64,000 bases of DNA from Treponema sp. (lineage in GTDB: Bacteria > Spirochaetota > Spirochaetia > Treponematales > Treponemataceae), in NCBI GenBank assembly GCA_016296655.1, contig JAEDIW010000007.1, positions 1 through 64,000 on the forward strand. Reading direction: 5' to 3'. A model generated the notes under the pieces. It made no database searches and was not told where the DNA came from. It saw nothing but the letters and a program-made list of their open reading frames with translations. The translations under genes and the position numbers were made by a program. How positions within the stretch are numbered: the first letter of the stretch is position 1; every line of letters begins with the position of its first letter. Below are positions 33,205 through 40,804 of this stretch, piece by piece.

Positions 33205-34977
33205 TTACTTTCCAATGTATGCAAGTGCTGAATCAGCTGCAATCTTACCAAAGATACAGATGTCTGCAACAGCGTTACCGCCAAGGCGGTTTGCACCGTG
33301 AACACCACCTGTAACTTCACCAGCTGCATAAAGACCTGGTATTGGAGTTCCTTCTTTTGTAAGAACTTCAGTCTTAGGATTGATTTTGATACCGCCCATT
33401 GTGTGGTGAACAGCTGGAGCAATTTCGATTGCATAGAAAGGACCTTTTACAAGCTGTGTGTCTTCATTAACCTGTTTGCCTTCAGCGTTCTTGTATGAAC
33501 GTGTAAAGCTGTTAGGGTTACGTCCGAATTCAGGATCTTTCTTTGCTACTACGTATTTGTTGTACTGTTCAACAGTTGCCTTGAGAGCATCAGCCGGGAT
33601 GCTGAGTTTTCCAGCAAGTTCTTCGATTGTAGCGCCTTCTGTTGTAAAGCCGTTCTTTACGTAGCCGTTGATAGCTTTGAGAGAGTCGCGAACGCCCTGA
33701 TCAAAGAAGATGTAAGCTGTTTTTCCAGTCTGTGCAAGAACGGCTGCTGACATTACGTCGCGTGTTGCCATTTCATTGCCGAAGCGTTTACCTTCGCGGT
33801 TAATAAGGATTGCACCGTTTCCGCGGACAGCTTCTGTAATCATTGCACCCTTGCCTGGTACTACAGTTGGGTGTGTCTGAATCTGTTCAATCTGGAACAG
33901 GTCTCCGTTGAATTTTTCAATCCATGCAAAAGCATCACCAGTAGCACCTTTGTGGTTTGTTGTACCGAATCCTGCAAGACCTGGCTGGAATTTAACAACC
34001 ATGTCTGGGTTAGCACCAAAACCACCTGTTGCAATGATAACGGCCTTTGCTTTGATTGTGTATTCGCCACCTTCGTAAGAAACTTTTACACCAGCAGCTT
34101 TTCCGTTGTCTGAAATAACGTCTGTAACTTTGTTGTTCAGGCGGATTTCTGCACCCTGTTTTTTGCAGGCTGCTTCAAGAAGTGGAACAAGGTGAGCTCC
34201 GATTGCAGAACCTCCCTGCGGGCGGTGAATACGTTTGTTTGTTGCACCACCAAAAAGTCCTACATCGCTGAGGTCTGCACCTACAATGTCGCTCTGGAGC
34301 CATGCTACGATTGCTGCAGAGTTTTCAACCATTGTGCGTACAAGGGCTGGGTCATTGATGTTTTTTCCACCTTTCATTGTGTCATTGAAGAATGTTTCTT
34401 TGTCATCTTTAATGCCAAGTTTTTCCTGTTCTGGTGTGTAAGAAGCGTTAAGACCGCCTGTAGAAGAAATTGTATTTCCTCCAACTACACCCATTTTTTC
34501 AAGAATGATAACTTTTGCACCTTTGTTTGCAGCTTCAATACCTGCAACCATACCTGCACCACCGGCACCTACAATTACGATGTCACATTCTGTGTCTGTG
34601 TAAGAAGCTGCGCTTACAGTTTCACCTTTTGAAGCTGCAACAGCGGCTTTAATAGCCTGAATGATACCTTTTGAAGTAAGTGTTGCTCCTGAAACAACAT
34701 CAAGATTGTCAGCACTTCCTGTCTTTTTAACCTGTTCAATAACACCTTTGATGGCTGGATCTGACAGACCTGGAGTTTCTGAGTGAGAAACTACAGCTGC
34801 ATCAATGATTTTACCATTATTGACTGTTACTGAAACTTCAATTTTACCGTTGCGTCCGTCACCTGTTCCGGTAAAAGCCTGTCCTGCTGATTTTTTTGAG
34901 CAGGAAATTGATGTTGCGATGGCTAAAGCTGAAACAGCAAGAAAAACACCGCAAGCAACTTTGCTAAATTTTTTCAT
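33205..34977 (-). CDS. Lipoprotein flavoprotein reductase with covalent-FMN domain (fumarate reductase/UrdA-like)
   Basis: 590 residues. Signal peptide with lipobox SISC (Cys 26) predicts an outward-facing lipoprotein. Residues 40-115 are an FMN_bind domain with flavinylation motif DVVSGATLTS (Thr 99), the target of ApbE transferase. From 128 on is a FAD_binding_2 domain: DIVIVGAGGAGMVAG, GVVGGNTISSTGG, and at the C-terminus GLYAAGEVTGGVHGANRLGG (split) with HHTMGGIKIN. Such extracytoplasmic enzymes reduce fumarate, urocanate or other enoates as electron acceptors. No haem domain is present, so electrons must come from another flavin carrier. Substrate not deducible. GGAGAT precedes the ATG. 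Confidence 0.93.
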   Translation of the reverse strand: MKKFSKVACGVFLAVSALAIATSISCSKKSAGQAFTGTGDGRNGKIEVSVTVNNGKIIDAAVVSHSETPGLSDPAIKGVIEQVKKTGSADNLDVVSGATLTSKGIIQAIKAAVAASKGETVSAASYTDTECDIVIVGAGGAGMVAGIEAANKGAKVIILEKMGVVGGNTISSTGGLNASYTPEQEKLGIKDDKETFFNDTMKGGKNINDPALVRTMVENSAAIVAWLQSDIVGADLSDVGLFGGATNKRIHRPQGGSAIGAHLVPLLEAACKKQGAEIRLNNKVTDVISDNGKAAGVKVSYEGGEYTIKAKAVIIATGGFGANPDMVVKFQPGLAGFGTTNHKGATGDAFAWIEKFNGDLFQIEQIQTHPTVVPGKGAMITEAVRGNGAILINREGKRFGNEMATRDVMSAAVLAQTGKTAYIFFDQGVRDSLKAINGYVKNGFTTEGATIEELAGKLSIPADALKATVEQYNKYVVAKKDPEFGRNPNSFTRSYKNAEGKQVNEDTQLVKGPFYAIEIAPAVHHTMGGIKINPKTEVLTKEGTPIPGLYAAGEVTGGVHGANRLGGNAVADICIFGKIAADSALAYIGK

Positions 34978-35218
34978 ACGAGACCCTATCTCCTTTTTGG
35001 CTTTTAGTTCAGGAAAATCCTGATTGCGGTAAAAGCCAATTTTTACTGCCGCAATGTTCAGTTTATTAACAGTTGTTTATCTGGAGGTTTGATAACCTCG
35101 TCCATACATTTAAATTATTATAATATGTCGCAAGTAAATTATCAAATTTTATCAGATCTTATTGAAAAAACACAAAAAAACTGATTTTTTTTGTCAACTC
35201 AGTTTTCTTTGTTCATGC

Positions 35219-35320
35219 GACAGGGATTGCAGGGGCGCACAGCGGCCACCGCAGCGAAGCGAGGAGGCTGAAACCCCGAAAAGCCCGGTTTTTCAAGGCT
35301 TTGCCTTGAAAAAGTCGCCC
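35219..35320. repeat. GC-rich intergenic island (element D, copy 4)
   Basis: Contains GGGCGCACAGCGGCCACCGC, GAAGCGAGGAGGC and AAAGCCCGG followed by a hairpin with arms TTTTTCAAGGC and GCCTTGAAAAA and a GTCGCCC end. Lies in the 497-nt gap between the flavin reductase and guaB; the remainder (34978-35218, 35321-35376) is AT-rich with nothing recognised. Confidence 0.65.
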
Positions 35321-35376
35321 AAAAAAAACATGAATTTAGTTTAAATGCGGGCTTTTGGGCTGTCAAGTTTTTGTAG

Positions 35377-35416
35377 ATAAAAAAGACCCCAAAGTCTGCA
35401 TCGGAAACTTTGGGGA
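35377..35416 (-). terminator. guaB terminator
   Basis: Arms CCCCAAAGT and ACTTTGGGG with an A-run on the left, i.e. a T-run on the minus-strand transcript. Confidence 0.85.
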
Positions 35417-35474
35417 AAATGCACTAAATGTGCGGCTTTAAGGGAAGATAATGCACGATTTTACACGCAAGGGT

Positions 35475-36986
35475 TTATTCTGCATGGATTGAAGTGTTTT
35501 TTACGATAACGTCGTGTGCAGAACCTTCGCTGATTGAAGCTTGAGAAACAAGTGTCAGCTTGGCTTTTTCCTGAAGTTCAGGGATTGAAAGTGCGCCACA
35601 GTTGCACATAGTATGGATAACTTTGCTGGTTGTTACTGCAACTCCGTCATGGAGGCTTCCTGCGTAAGGAACGTAGCTGTCAACACCTTCTTCGAAGGCA
35701 AGTTTTTTTGAGCCGCCAAGGTCGTAGCGCTGCCAGTTGCGTGCGCGGTTTGAACCTTCGCCCCAGTATTCCTTTACGTAGTTGCCGTTTACCATGAGTT
35801 TGTTTGTCGGGCTTTCGTCAAAGCGGGCAAAATAGCGTCCGAGCATTACAAAATCTGCTCCCATGGCAAGAGCAAGTGTTATGTGGTAGTCGTGTACAAT
35901 GCCGCCGTCTGAGCAGATTGGGATGTAAATGCCTGTTTTTTTGTACCATTCGTCGCGGGCTTTTGCAACTTCGATTGTAGCGGTTGCCTGACCGCGGCCA
36001 ATGCCTTTCTGTTCACGGGTAATGCAGATTGAGCCGCCGCCGATTCCGATTTTTACAAAGTCTGCTCCGTTTTCTGCAAGGAAGTTAAAGCCGTCTTTGT
36101 CTACAACGTTTCCTGCACCGATTTTAATTTTGTCGCCGTATTTTCCATGCAGGTCGAGCAAAGCTCTGCGCTGCCATTCTGAGTAGCCTTCTGAAGAGTC
36201 AAGGCAGAATACGTCGGCACCTGCTTCCATGAGGGCTGCTGCTCTGTCCATGTAATCTCTTGTGTTGATTCCGGCTCCTACAAGGTAGCGGTGCCGTGAG
36301 TCGAGCAGTTCAAGGGGATGTTCTTCATGTGATGAGTAATCTTTGCGGAATACCAGATAAAGCAGTTTGCCTTCTTTATCAATTACAGGCAGCTGGTTGA
36401 TTTTGTGTTTCCAGATAAGTTCATTTGCTTCGCTTAAAGTGATGCCTTCTTCTGCTTTTATAAGGTCTTTGAATGGTGTCATGTAGTCAGAAACCTTTGC
36501 GTTGGCAGGGCAGTGATTTATTCTATAGTCACGGTCTGTAATTATGCCTACGAGTTTACCGTTTTCTGTTCCGTCTTCTGTTACGGCTACGGTTGAATGG
36601 CCTGTTCTTGCTGTGAGTGCCTGAAGTTCTGCAAGTGTCTGGTCTGGGCGGATATTTGAATCAGATTTTACAAATCCGGCTTTGTATGATTTTACTCTGG
36701 CAACCATTTCTGCCTGATGTTCGATTGTCTGGGAACCAAAAATAAAGGAAAGTCCACCTTCTCTGGCAAGTGCAACAGCCATTTTGTCATCAGAAACAGA
36801 CTGCATTACTGCAGAAACCATTGGAATGTTTAGGGAAAGGGGACTTTCTTCTCCGGCACGTTTGTTAAACTTTACCAGAGGTGTACGAAGTGAAACATTG
36901 TTTGGTGTACATTCAGCGGAAGAATAGCCTGGAACTAAAAGGTATTCACCAAAAGTGTGGGATGGCTCTTCAAAATAATATGCCAT
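35475..36986 (-). CDS. guaB: Inosine-5'-monophosphate dehydrogenase
   Basis: 503 residues. IMPDH oxidises IMP to XMP, the committed step to GMP. The barrel begins IPMVSAVMQSVSDDKMAVAL; two CBS domains occupy about 110-230 (GIITDRDYR, INQLPVIDKEG); the catalytic loop is GIGGGSICITREQKGIGRGQ with active Cys near 330; DGGIVHDYHITLALAMGADFVMLG follows (split DGGIVHDYHI, GADFVMLG). ATG 36986 has GGAGA upstream; the longer frame to 37049 is unused. A promoter lies at 37038-37066 and a terminator downstream, so it is monocistronic. Confidence 0.94.
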   Translation of the reverse strand: MAYYFEEPSHTFGEYLLVPGYSSAECTPNNVSLRTPLVKFNKRAGEESPLSLNIPMVSAVMQSVSDDKMAVALAREGGLSFIFGSQTIEHQAEMVARVKSYKAGFVKSDSNIRPDQTLAELQALTARTGHSTVAVTEDGTENGKLVGIITDRDYRINHCPANAKVSDYMTPFKDLIKAEEGITLSEANELIWKHKINQLPVIDKEGKLLYLVFRKDYSSHEEHPLELLDSRHRYLVGAGINTRDYMDRAAALMEAGADVFCLDSSEGYSEWQRRALLDLHGKYGDKIKIGAGNVVDKDGFNFLAENGADFVKIGIGGGSICITREQKGIGRGQATATIEVAKARDEWYKKTGIYIPICSDGGIVHDYHITLALAMGADFVMLGRYFARFDESPTNKLMVNGNYVKEYWGEGSNRARNWQRYDLGGSKKLAFEEGVDSYVPYAGSLHDGVAVTTSKVIHTMCNCGALSIPELQEKAKLTLVSQASISEGSAHDVIVKNTSIHAE

Positions 36987-37037
36987 GACAGATTCTCCAT
37001 TAGATATAGATTTTAACGGAAGTAATCCCGTTGACCG

Positions 37038-37066
37038 AGTATAGACCAAACAGAAAATTTTTACAA
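37038..37066 (-). promoter_or_regulatory. guaB promoter
   Basis: Minus-strand TTGTAA (37061-37066), 17-nt spacer, TATACT (37038-37043); leader about 45 nt. Confidence 0.65.
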
Positions 37067-37120
37067 TAATTTTGATGTTTTTTTGGGTGCCAGAAAAATT
37101 TTTGCTGAAATTCAGATGAA

Positions 37121-37348
37121 GGGAGTGTAAGATAAAACCGCTAAAATAGCGCGGCTTTATCTTACCTAAAGTTTGCGTTGCAAACTTATTATTCAGGGGT
37201 TAATACAACCCCTGAAAACGAGCGAGTCAAGGCCTTGAGCGAAGCGTGCCTTGACCGGTCGTATTGAACTGCTGTTCCTCATTACATTACGGAACAGCGT
37301 AAAAAGTCAATCGATTGTTGAAACAATCTTCTTGACTTTTTATGGGAG
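37121..37348 (+). promoter_or_regulatory. Element A structured leader, longest copy, before the TIGR02452 gene
   Basis: Order of hairpins: GGGAGTGTAA box, H1 37127-37165, H2 37169-37187 (AAGTTTGC/GCAAACTT), two extra hairpins H2b 37194-37214 (CAGGGGTT/AACCCCTG) and H2c 37226-37255 (GTCAAGGC/GCCTTGAC), H3 37271-37298 (GCTGTTCC/GGAACAGC) and H4 37301-37341, then GGGAG (37344-37348) and ATG 37356. The copy at 42450 is the same without the H2b-H2c block, which here is bounded by short TATT repeats. Confidence 0.7.
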
Positions 37349-37355
37349 ACTGTAA

Positions 37356-38183
37356 ATGAGCAGGGAAAAAAACATTGAAATATTTGCAGATACGGAAAAA
37401 TTATGCATGACAAATCCCATTTTGGTTCAGGCATGGAAAAAATCTTCTGCAGAACAAAAGCTGATTTTAGAAAAAGAGATAATTGAATGTGAGAAAAACA
37501 GGTTTCAGAATGCTGCGGAAATCAGAGTTTCCAAAAAGCGTACTTTTGAAGCTGCAATAGAATACAATGGAAAGAAAACCGTAGTTTTGAATTTTGCATC
37601 GGCAAAAAATCCTGGAGGTGGGGTTGTAAACGGTTCTTCCGCTCAGGAGGAATGTCTTTGCCGCTGTTCAACTCTTTATTGTAATTTGACTGAAGAATTT
37701 CTATGGAAAAATTTTTATCAGCCGCACCGGCGTAGCGGAAGCTCTGTTCATAACGATGATTTGATTTATACGCCGGAAGTTGTGGTTTTTAAGTCTGATA
37801 CAGCCTGCCCAAAACTTTTGCCTGAAGATGAATGGGTGAAAGTAAATGTCATTACCTGTGCTGCGCCAAACCTTAACTGCTGGTCTAGAAGCATTGCAGG
37901 TTCAGTTTCTAAAGAAAAAACTGTTTCTGACCTGGAGCTGGAAAAAATTCATGTCAGGCGGGGTAGGAAGATTCTTGAAGCTGCGTGTGCGGCAGGCAAT
38001 GAAGTTGTAATTCTTGGGGCTTTTGGCTGCGGGGCTTTTATGAATAAGCCGGAAGTTGTTGCCGGGGCATATTTAAAATTGGCAGAAGAGTTTAAGTATG
38101 CTTTTGAAACAATTGAATTTGCAGTTTACTGTCCGCCGCAAGATGATTCTAATTACAGGATTTTTAAGAAAATTTTAATTTAG
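37356..38183 (+). CDS. TIGR02452-family protein (microbial-type PARG, macrodomain)
   Basis: 275 residues. VLNFASAKNPGGGVVNGSSA followed by QEECLCRCSTLY (about 76-105) is the GGG...QEE signature of bacterial poly(ADP-ribose) glycohydrolases, which remove ADP-ribose from protein or nucleic acid; ILGAFGCGAFMNKPEVVA near 225 is the family's C-terminal phosphate-binding stretch. These proteins are cytosolic and appear in scattered, horizontally moving sets. No ADP-ribosyltransferase partner is visible nearby. Element A ends immediately before its ribosome site. Confidence 0.9.
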   Translation: MSREKNIEIFADTEKLCMTNPILVQAWKKSSAEQKLILEKEIIECEKNRFQNAAEIRVSKKRTFEAAIEYNGKKTVVLNFASAKNPGGGVVNGSSAQEECLCRCSTLYCNLTEEFLWKNFYQPHRRSGSSVHNDDLIYTPEVVVFKSDTACPKLLPEDEWVKVNVITCAAPNLNCWSRSIAGSVSKEKTVSDLELEKIHVRRGRKILEAACAAGNEVVILGAFGCGAFMNKPEVVAGAYLKLAEEFKYAFETIEFAVYCPPQDDSNYRIFKKILI

Positions 38184-38277
38184 GGCTTAATAAAAAAACT
38201 TAAAAACGGCGGAGTCAGGGCTTTTAGCGTAGAATGTCTGCTTTTTTTTGCCAGCGGAAAAAGTGAATGAAAAATTC

Positions 38278-38408
38278 CTGTGCATGCGTCCAAGCACTGT
38301 AATGGTGCGCAGCAGCCACCACAGGCGGAGGAAGGCTTGCCTGACGGAGCCGAGGAGGCCGAGCGTTAGTGAGCCATGAAAGTGCGCCTGCCGGAAAAGT
38401 TGCGCCTG
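38278..38408. repeat. GC-rich intergenic island (element D, copy 5)
   Basis: GTGCGCAGCAGCCACCACAG and GCTTGCCTGACGGAGCC resemble the island at 35219 (GCGCACAGCGGCCACC). Ends GCCGGAAAAGTTGCGCC. Non-coding. Confidence 0.55.
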
Positions 38409-38464
38409 AAAAAAACTGTTCTTTTTAAATGCTGATTGTGATATATTCTGCACGAGAGGTTTTT

Positions 38465-39271
38465 ATGGTTGACCAAAGTACAGATTCAGGAATTATTGCG
38501 GCAAATGAGGTTGTTGAAAAGCTTGTGGAGGAAATCCGCATAGAAAAGTCGCAGAAAAGACGTATTTTTCTTACGGGGGATTCAACGGTAAGTCCATTTA
38601 AAGATCCTTTTTATATTCCGCGTAATGGCTGGGGCATGAAAATGCAGGATTTTATTGATGAAGATAAGGCTGAGGTTGTAAATCTTGCCATTTCTGGCCG
38701 AAGTTCTAAAAGTTTTTTGTCTGAACGAAATTATGATGTGCTGAAAAAGTATATTAAGGCTGGGGATTTTCTGTTTATTGGTTTTGGTCATAATGATGAA
38801 AAGCTTGAAGCTGCGCGTTATTCAAATGCTAATGGCGGAAAAAATGAAAAGGGTTCGTTTCAGAATTATCTTTTTGAAAATTATGTGCTTGCTGCCCGAA
38901 GTGTTGGGGCTGTGCCTGTTCTTTGTACGCCTATTGTGCGCCGTTCGCCGTCGGGTGTTTATTCAGGGATGTATGTTCATGTAACGCAGGATGCTGACGG
39001 GTTTCCTGGTGGTGACTATCCGCGTGCTATAAGGCTTCTGGCGGCTGATGAAGGTGTGCTTCTTGTTGACCTTACCTTTATGACGAAATGTCTTTATGAG
39101 CGGCTTGGTGTGGAAAATTCCAAAAAATATCATGCTGCGAAAACTGAAAGTCCGGAAGACTTTGATAATACTCATTTGAATGCTTACGGGGCTTTTGAAA
39201 TTGCTAAACTGGTTTGCGAAGATGTCGCAAAAAAAGATTGTGTATTTGCTGGATTGATGAAGACTTGCTGA
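38465..39271 (+). CDS. SGNH/GDSL hydrolase, rhamnogalacturonan acetylesterase-like (CE12)
   Basis: 268 residues. Block I is FLTGDSTVSPF (catalytic Ser near 41), block III FIGFGHNDEK and block V DNTHLNAYGAFEIA (catalytic Asp-His, DxxHLN), the combination seen in CE12 rhamnogalacturonan acetylesterases that deacetylate pectin. No signal peptide is seen, so it would act on imported oligosaccharides. ATG 38465 is served by GAGAGG; the 12 upstream codons in frame are not needed. It lies with hslO immediately downstream, an apparently unrelated partner. Confidence 0.86.
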   Translation: MVDQSTDSGIIAANEVVEKLVEEIRIEKSQKRRIFLTGDSTVSPFKDPFYIPRNGWGMKMQDFIDEDKAEVVNLAISGRSSKSFLSERNYDVLKKYIKAGDFLFIGFGHNDEKLEAARYSNANGGKNEKGSFQNYLFENYVLAARSVGAVPVLCTPIVRRSPSGVYSGMYVHVTQDADGFPGGDYPRAIRLLAADEGVLLVDLTFMTKCLYERLGVENSKKYHAAKTESPEDFDNTHLNAYGAFEIAKLVCEDVAKKDCVFAGLMKTC

Positions 39272-39305
39272 AAATTGCGCAGGTCTTGCAGGGGAGTTTG
39301 CTGAA

Positions 39306-40310
39306 ATGATAAAAGCTGAAATAAAGGATGAAGAACTTTTAAAGCATCTGGATGAAATTGAAAAGGATGGCATGACGGTTTTTGTAATGGCTGACGGACT
39401 TTTCCGTGGTGCATTTTACAACGGAACAAAAATGGTTAATCAGATGAGGGCTAATCATCAGCTTGGCATTCTTGAAACCATGGTTTTGGGGCAGGCAGAA
39501 CTTTGTGCTGCTTTGATGATTCCGATGATGAAAGGCAGGGAACACATTACGTTTAAATATGACACAAACGGGCCTGCTGCAGGCTTTTCTGTTGAAGCTG
39601 ACAGTACGGGATATGTCCGAGGGTCTTTGTTGCAGAATTGCATTCCTGTGGAAAAACCTTTGGAAAGCTGGGATTTATCTCCTTTTTTTGGAGAAGGAAC
39701 TGTTACTGTGAGCCGATTTTCAGAGGGGTCGAAAGTTCCTCAGACAGGAACTACAGAAATAAAATTCCGTAATATTGCGAAAGATTTGTCATGGTATTTT
39801 GCCCAGTCTGAGCAGATAAACACTGCGTTTAATACGAGTATTCAGCTGGACCGGCAGGGCAGGGTAATTGGTGCTGGTGCTTTGTTTTTGCAGGCTGTAC
39901 CATATTCTGGAGGCCATGCTGTTGCTGGTGGTGACAGAAGAGTTGGCCGGTCTGCCCAAACTGCCGACAGCGGAAAAATGACTGATGCAGATTATGAAGT
40001 TTTGTGCCAGAAGGTTGAAAATGCTTTCAGGGCAATGCCTTCAATCGGCAGGTGGTTTGCAGAAAAGGGCAGCCGTGAGGATGTTATTTACGGGCTGTTC
40101 AGGGAATTTAATCCTTCTGCTGTTCTTGAAAGAGATGTTGTTTTTGACTGTCCTTGCAGTGCGCAGCATTTTGCAGATTCAATTAAGGCTTTGGGGAAGA
40201 CAGAGCTTGACGATATTATAAAAAATGATTCTGATCCGATTGAAGTTACCTGCCACAACTGTGGTTCTGTTTATAAAATTCCCAAGGAAATGCTGAAAAA
40301 AGAGGATTAA
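39306..40310 (+). CDS. hslO: Redox-regulated chaperone Hsp33
   Basis: 334 residues. The body matches Hsp33 (FRGAFYNGTKMVNQMRANHQ, GQAELCAALM, SVEADSTGYVRGSL); the C-terminal zinc switch is CPC near 280 and CHNC near 313, the CxC...CxxC that releases zinc and unfolds on oxidation to activate holdase function. GGGGAG precedes the ATG. An insertion near 218-235 (HAVAGGDRRVGRSAQTADSG) is not typical. Located 34 nt after the esterase. Confidence 0.95.
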   Translation: MIKAEIKDEELLKHLDEIEKDGMTVFVMADGLFRGAFYNGTKMVNQMRANHQLGILETMVLGQAELCAALMIPMMKGREHITFKYDTNGPAAGFSVEADSTGYVRGSLLQNCIPVEKPLESWDLSPFFGEGTVTVSRFSEGSKVPQTGTTEIKFRNIAKDLSWYFAQSEQINTAFNTSIQLDRQGRVIGAGALFLQAVPYSGGHAVAGGDRRVGRSAQTADSGKMTDADYEVLCQKVENAFRAMPSIGRWFAEKGSREDVIYGLFREFNPSAVLERDVVFDCPCSAQHFADSIKALGKTELDDIIKNDSDPIEVTCHNCGSVYKIPKEMLKKED

Positions 40311-40539
40311 GGAACTGCACGAAAAATCGTGAGGGTGGGTTGTGGGGCCTGTCATGAAACTGTTGAAAATTGTTGTGCGGGGCGCAGAATGCAGTGAATG
40401 TGCTTTTTTGTGAATTTCTGTTTGGCAGAAGACTGTCAGCGATATTTGCAGTTGAACATGCATATTCAGTTGAAAATCTTTTTTTAAGATTATATTGTAT
40501 ACATCTTGCAAACAGATGTTTTTTTTGGTTACAATTTTG

Positions 40540-40679
40540 GGAAAGAGTTGAGTAATCGCTTCAAGGTTTACTCAGCATTTCTCGTTAAATTGTCGTAAGT
40601 CATTGATTTACGGGTAATTATCTACATTCAAGGTTAACACTGAAAAATTCTCAACAGGATTTATTCAGTGTTTCCTTAG
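40540..40679 (+). repeat. Element B three-hairpin repeat, copy with inverted H1
   Basis: H1 40541-40583, H2 40586-40620 and H3 40635-40672, followed 125 nt later by the glyA start. H2 and H3 align with the copies at 6888 and 53283 in the same direction, but H1 aligns only as its reverse complement (TAATCGCTTCAAGG here against TTGAAGCGATTA elsewhere). The preceding 40311-40539 holds no gene. Confidence 0.75.
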
Positions 40680-40804
40680 TGATATATCTGGTTTTTATAA
40701 AAAATCAGGGATTATTTGATGCTCCTGGCGCTTTGATGAATTGCCATCATGGAGTTTTCAAAAGGGCCGCGCGCCTGGGTCCATTTTCTTTTCTGGAGGA
40801 GAAT
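40680..40804 (+). promoter_or_regulatory. glyA leader with possible hairpins
   Basis: A 125-nt region between element B and glyA. TGATGAATTGCCATCA and the GC-rich GGGCCGCGCGCCTGGGTCC can each fold locally, and GGAGGAG then precedes the ATG. It does not match the glycine, THF or SAM riboswitch cores I can recall. Function uncertain. Confidence 0.35.

Noticed and set aside
40311..40804. Glycine, THF or SAM riboswitch upstream of glyA
   Set aside because: The leader folds locally but I could not match any core motif of these riboswitches; part of the region is element B.
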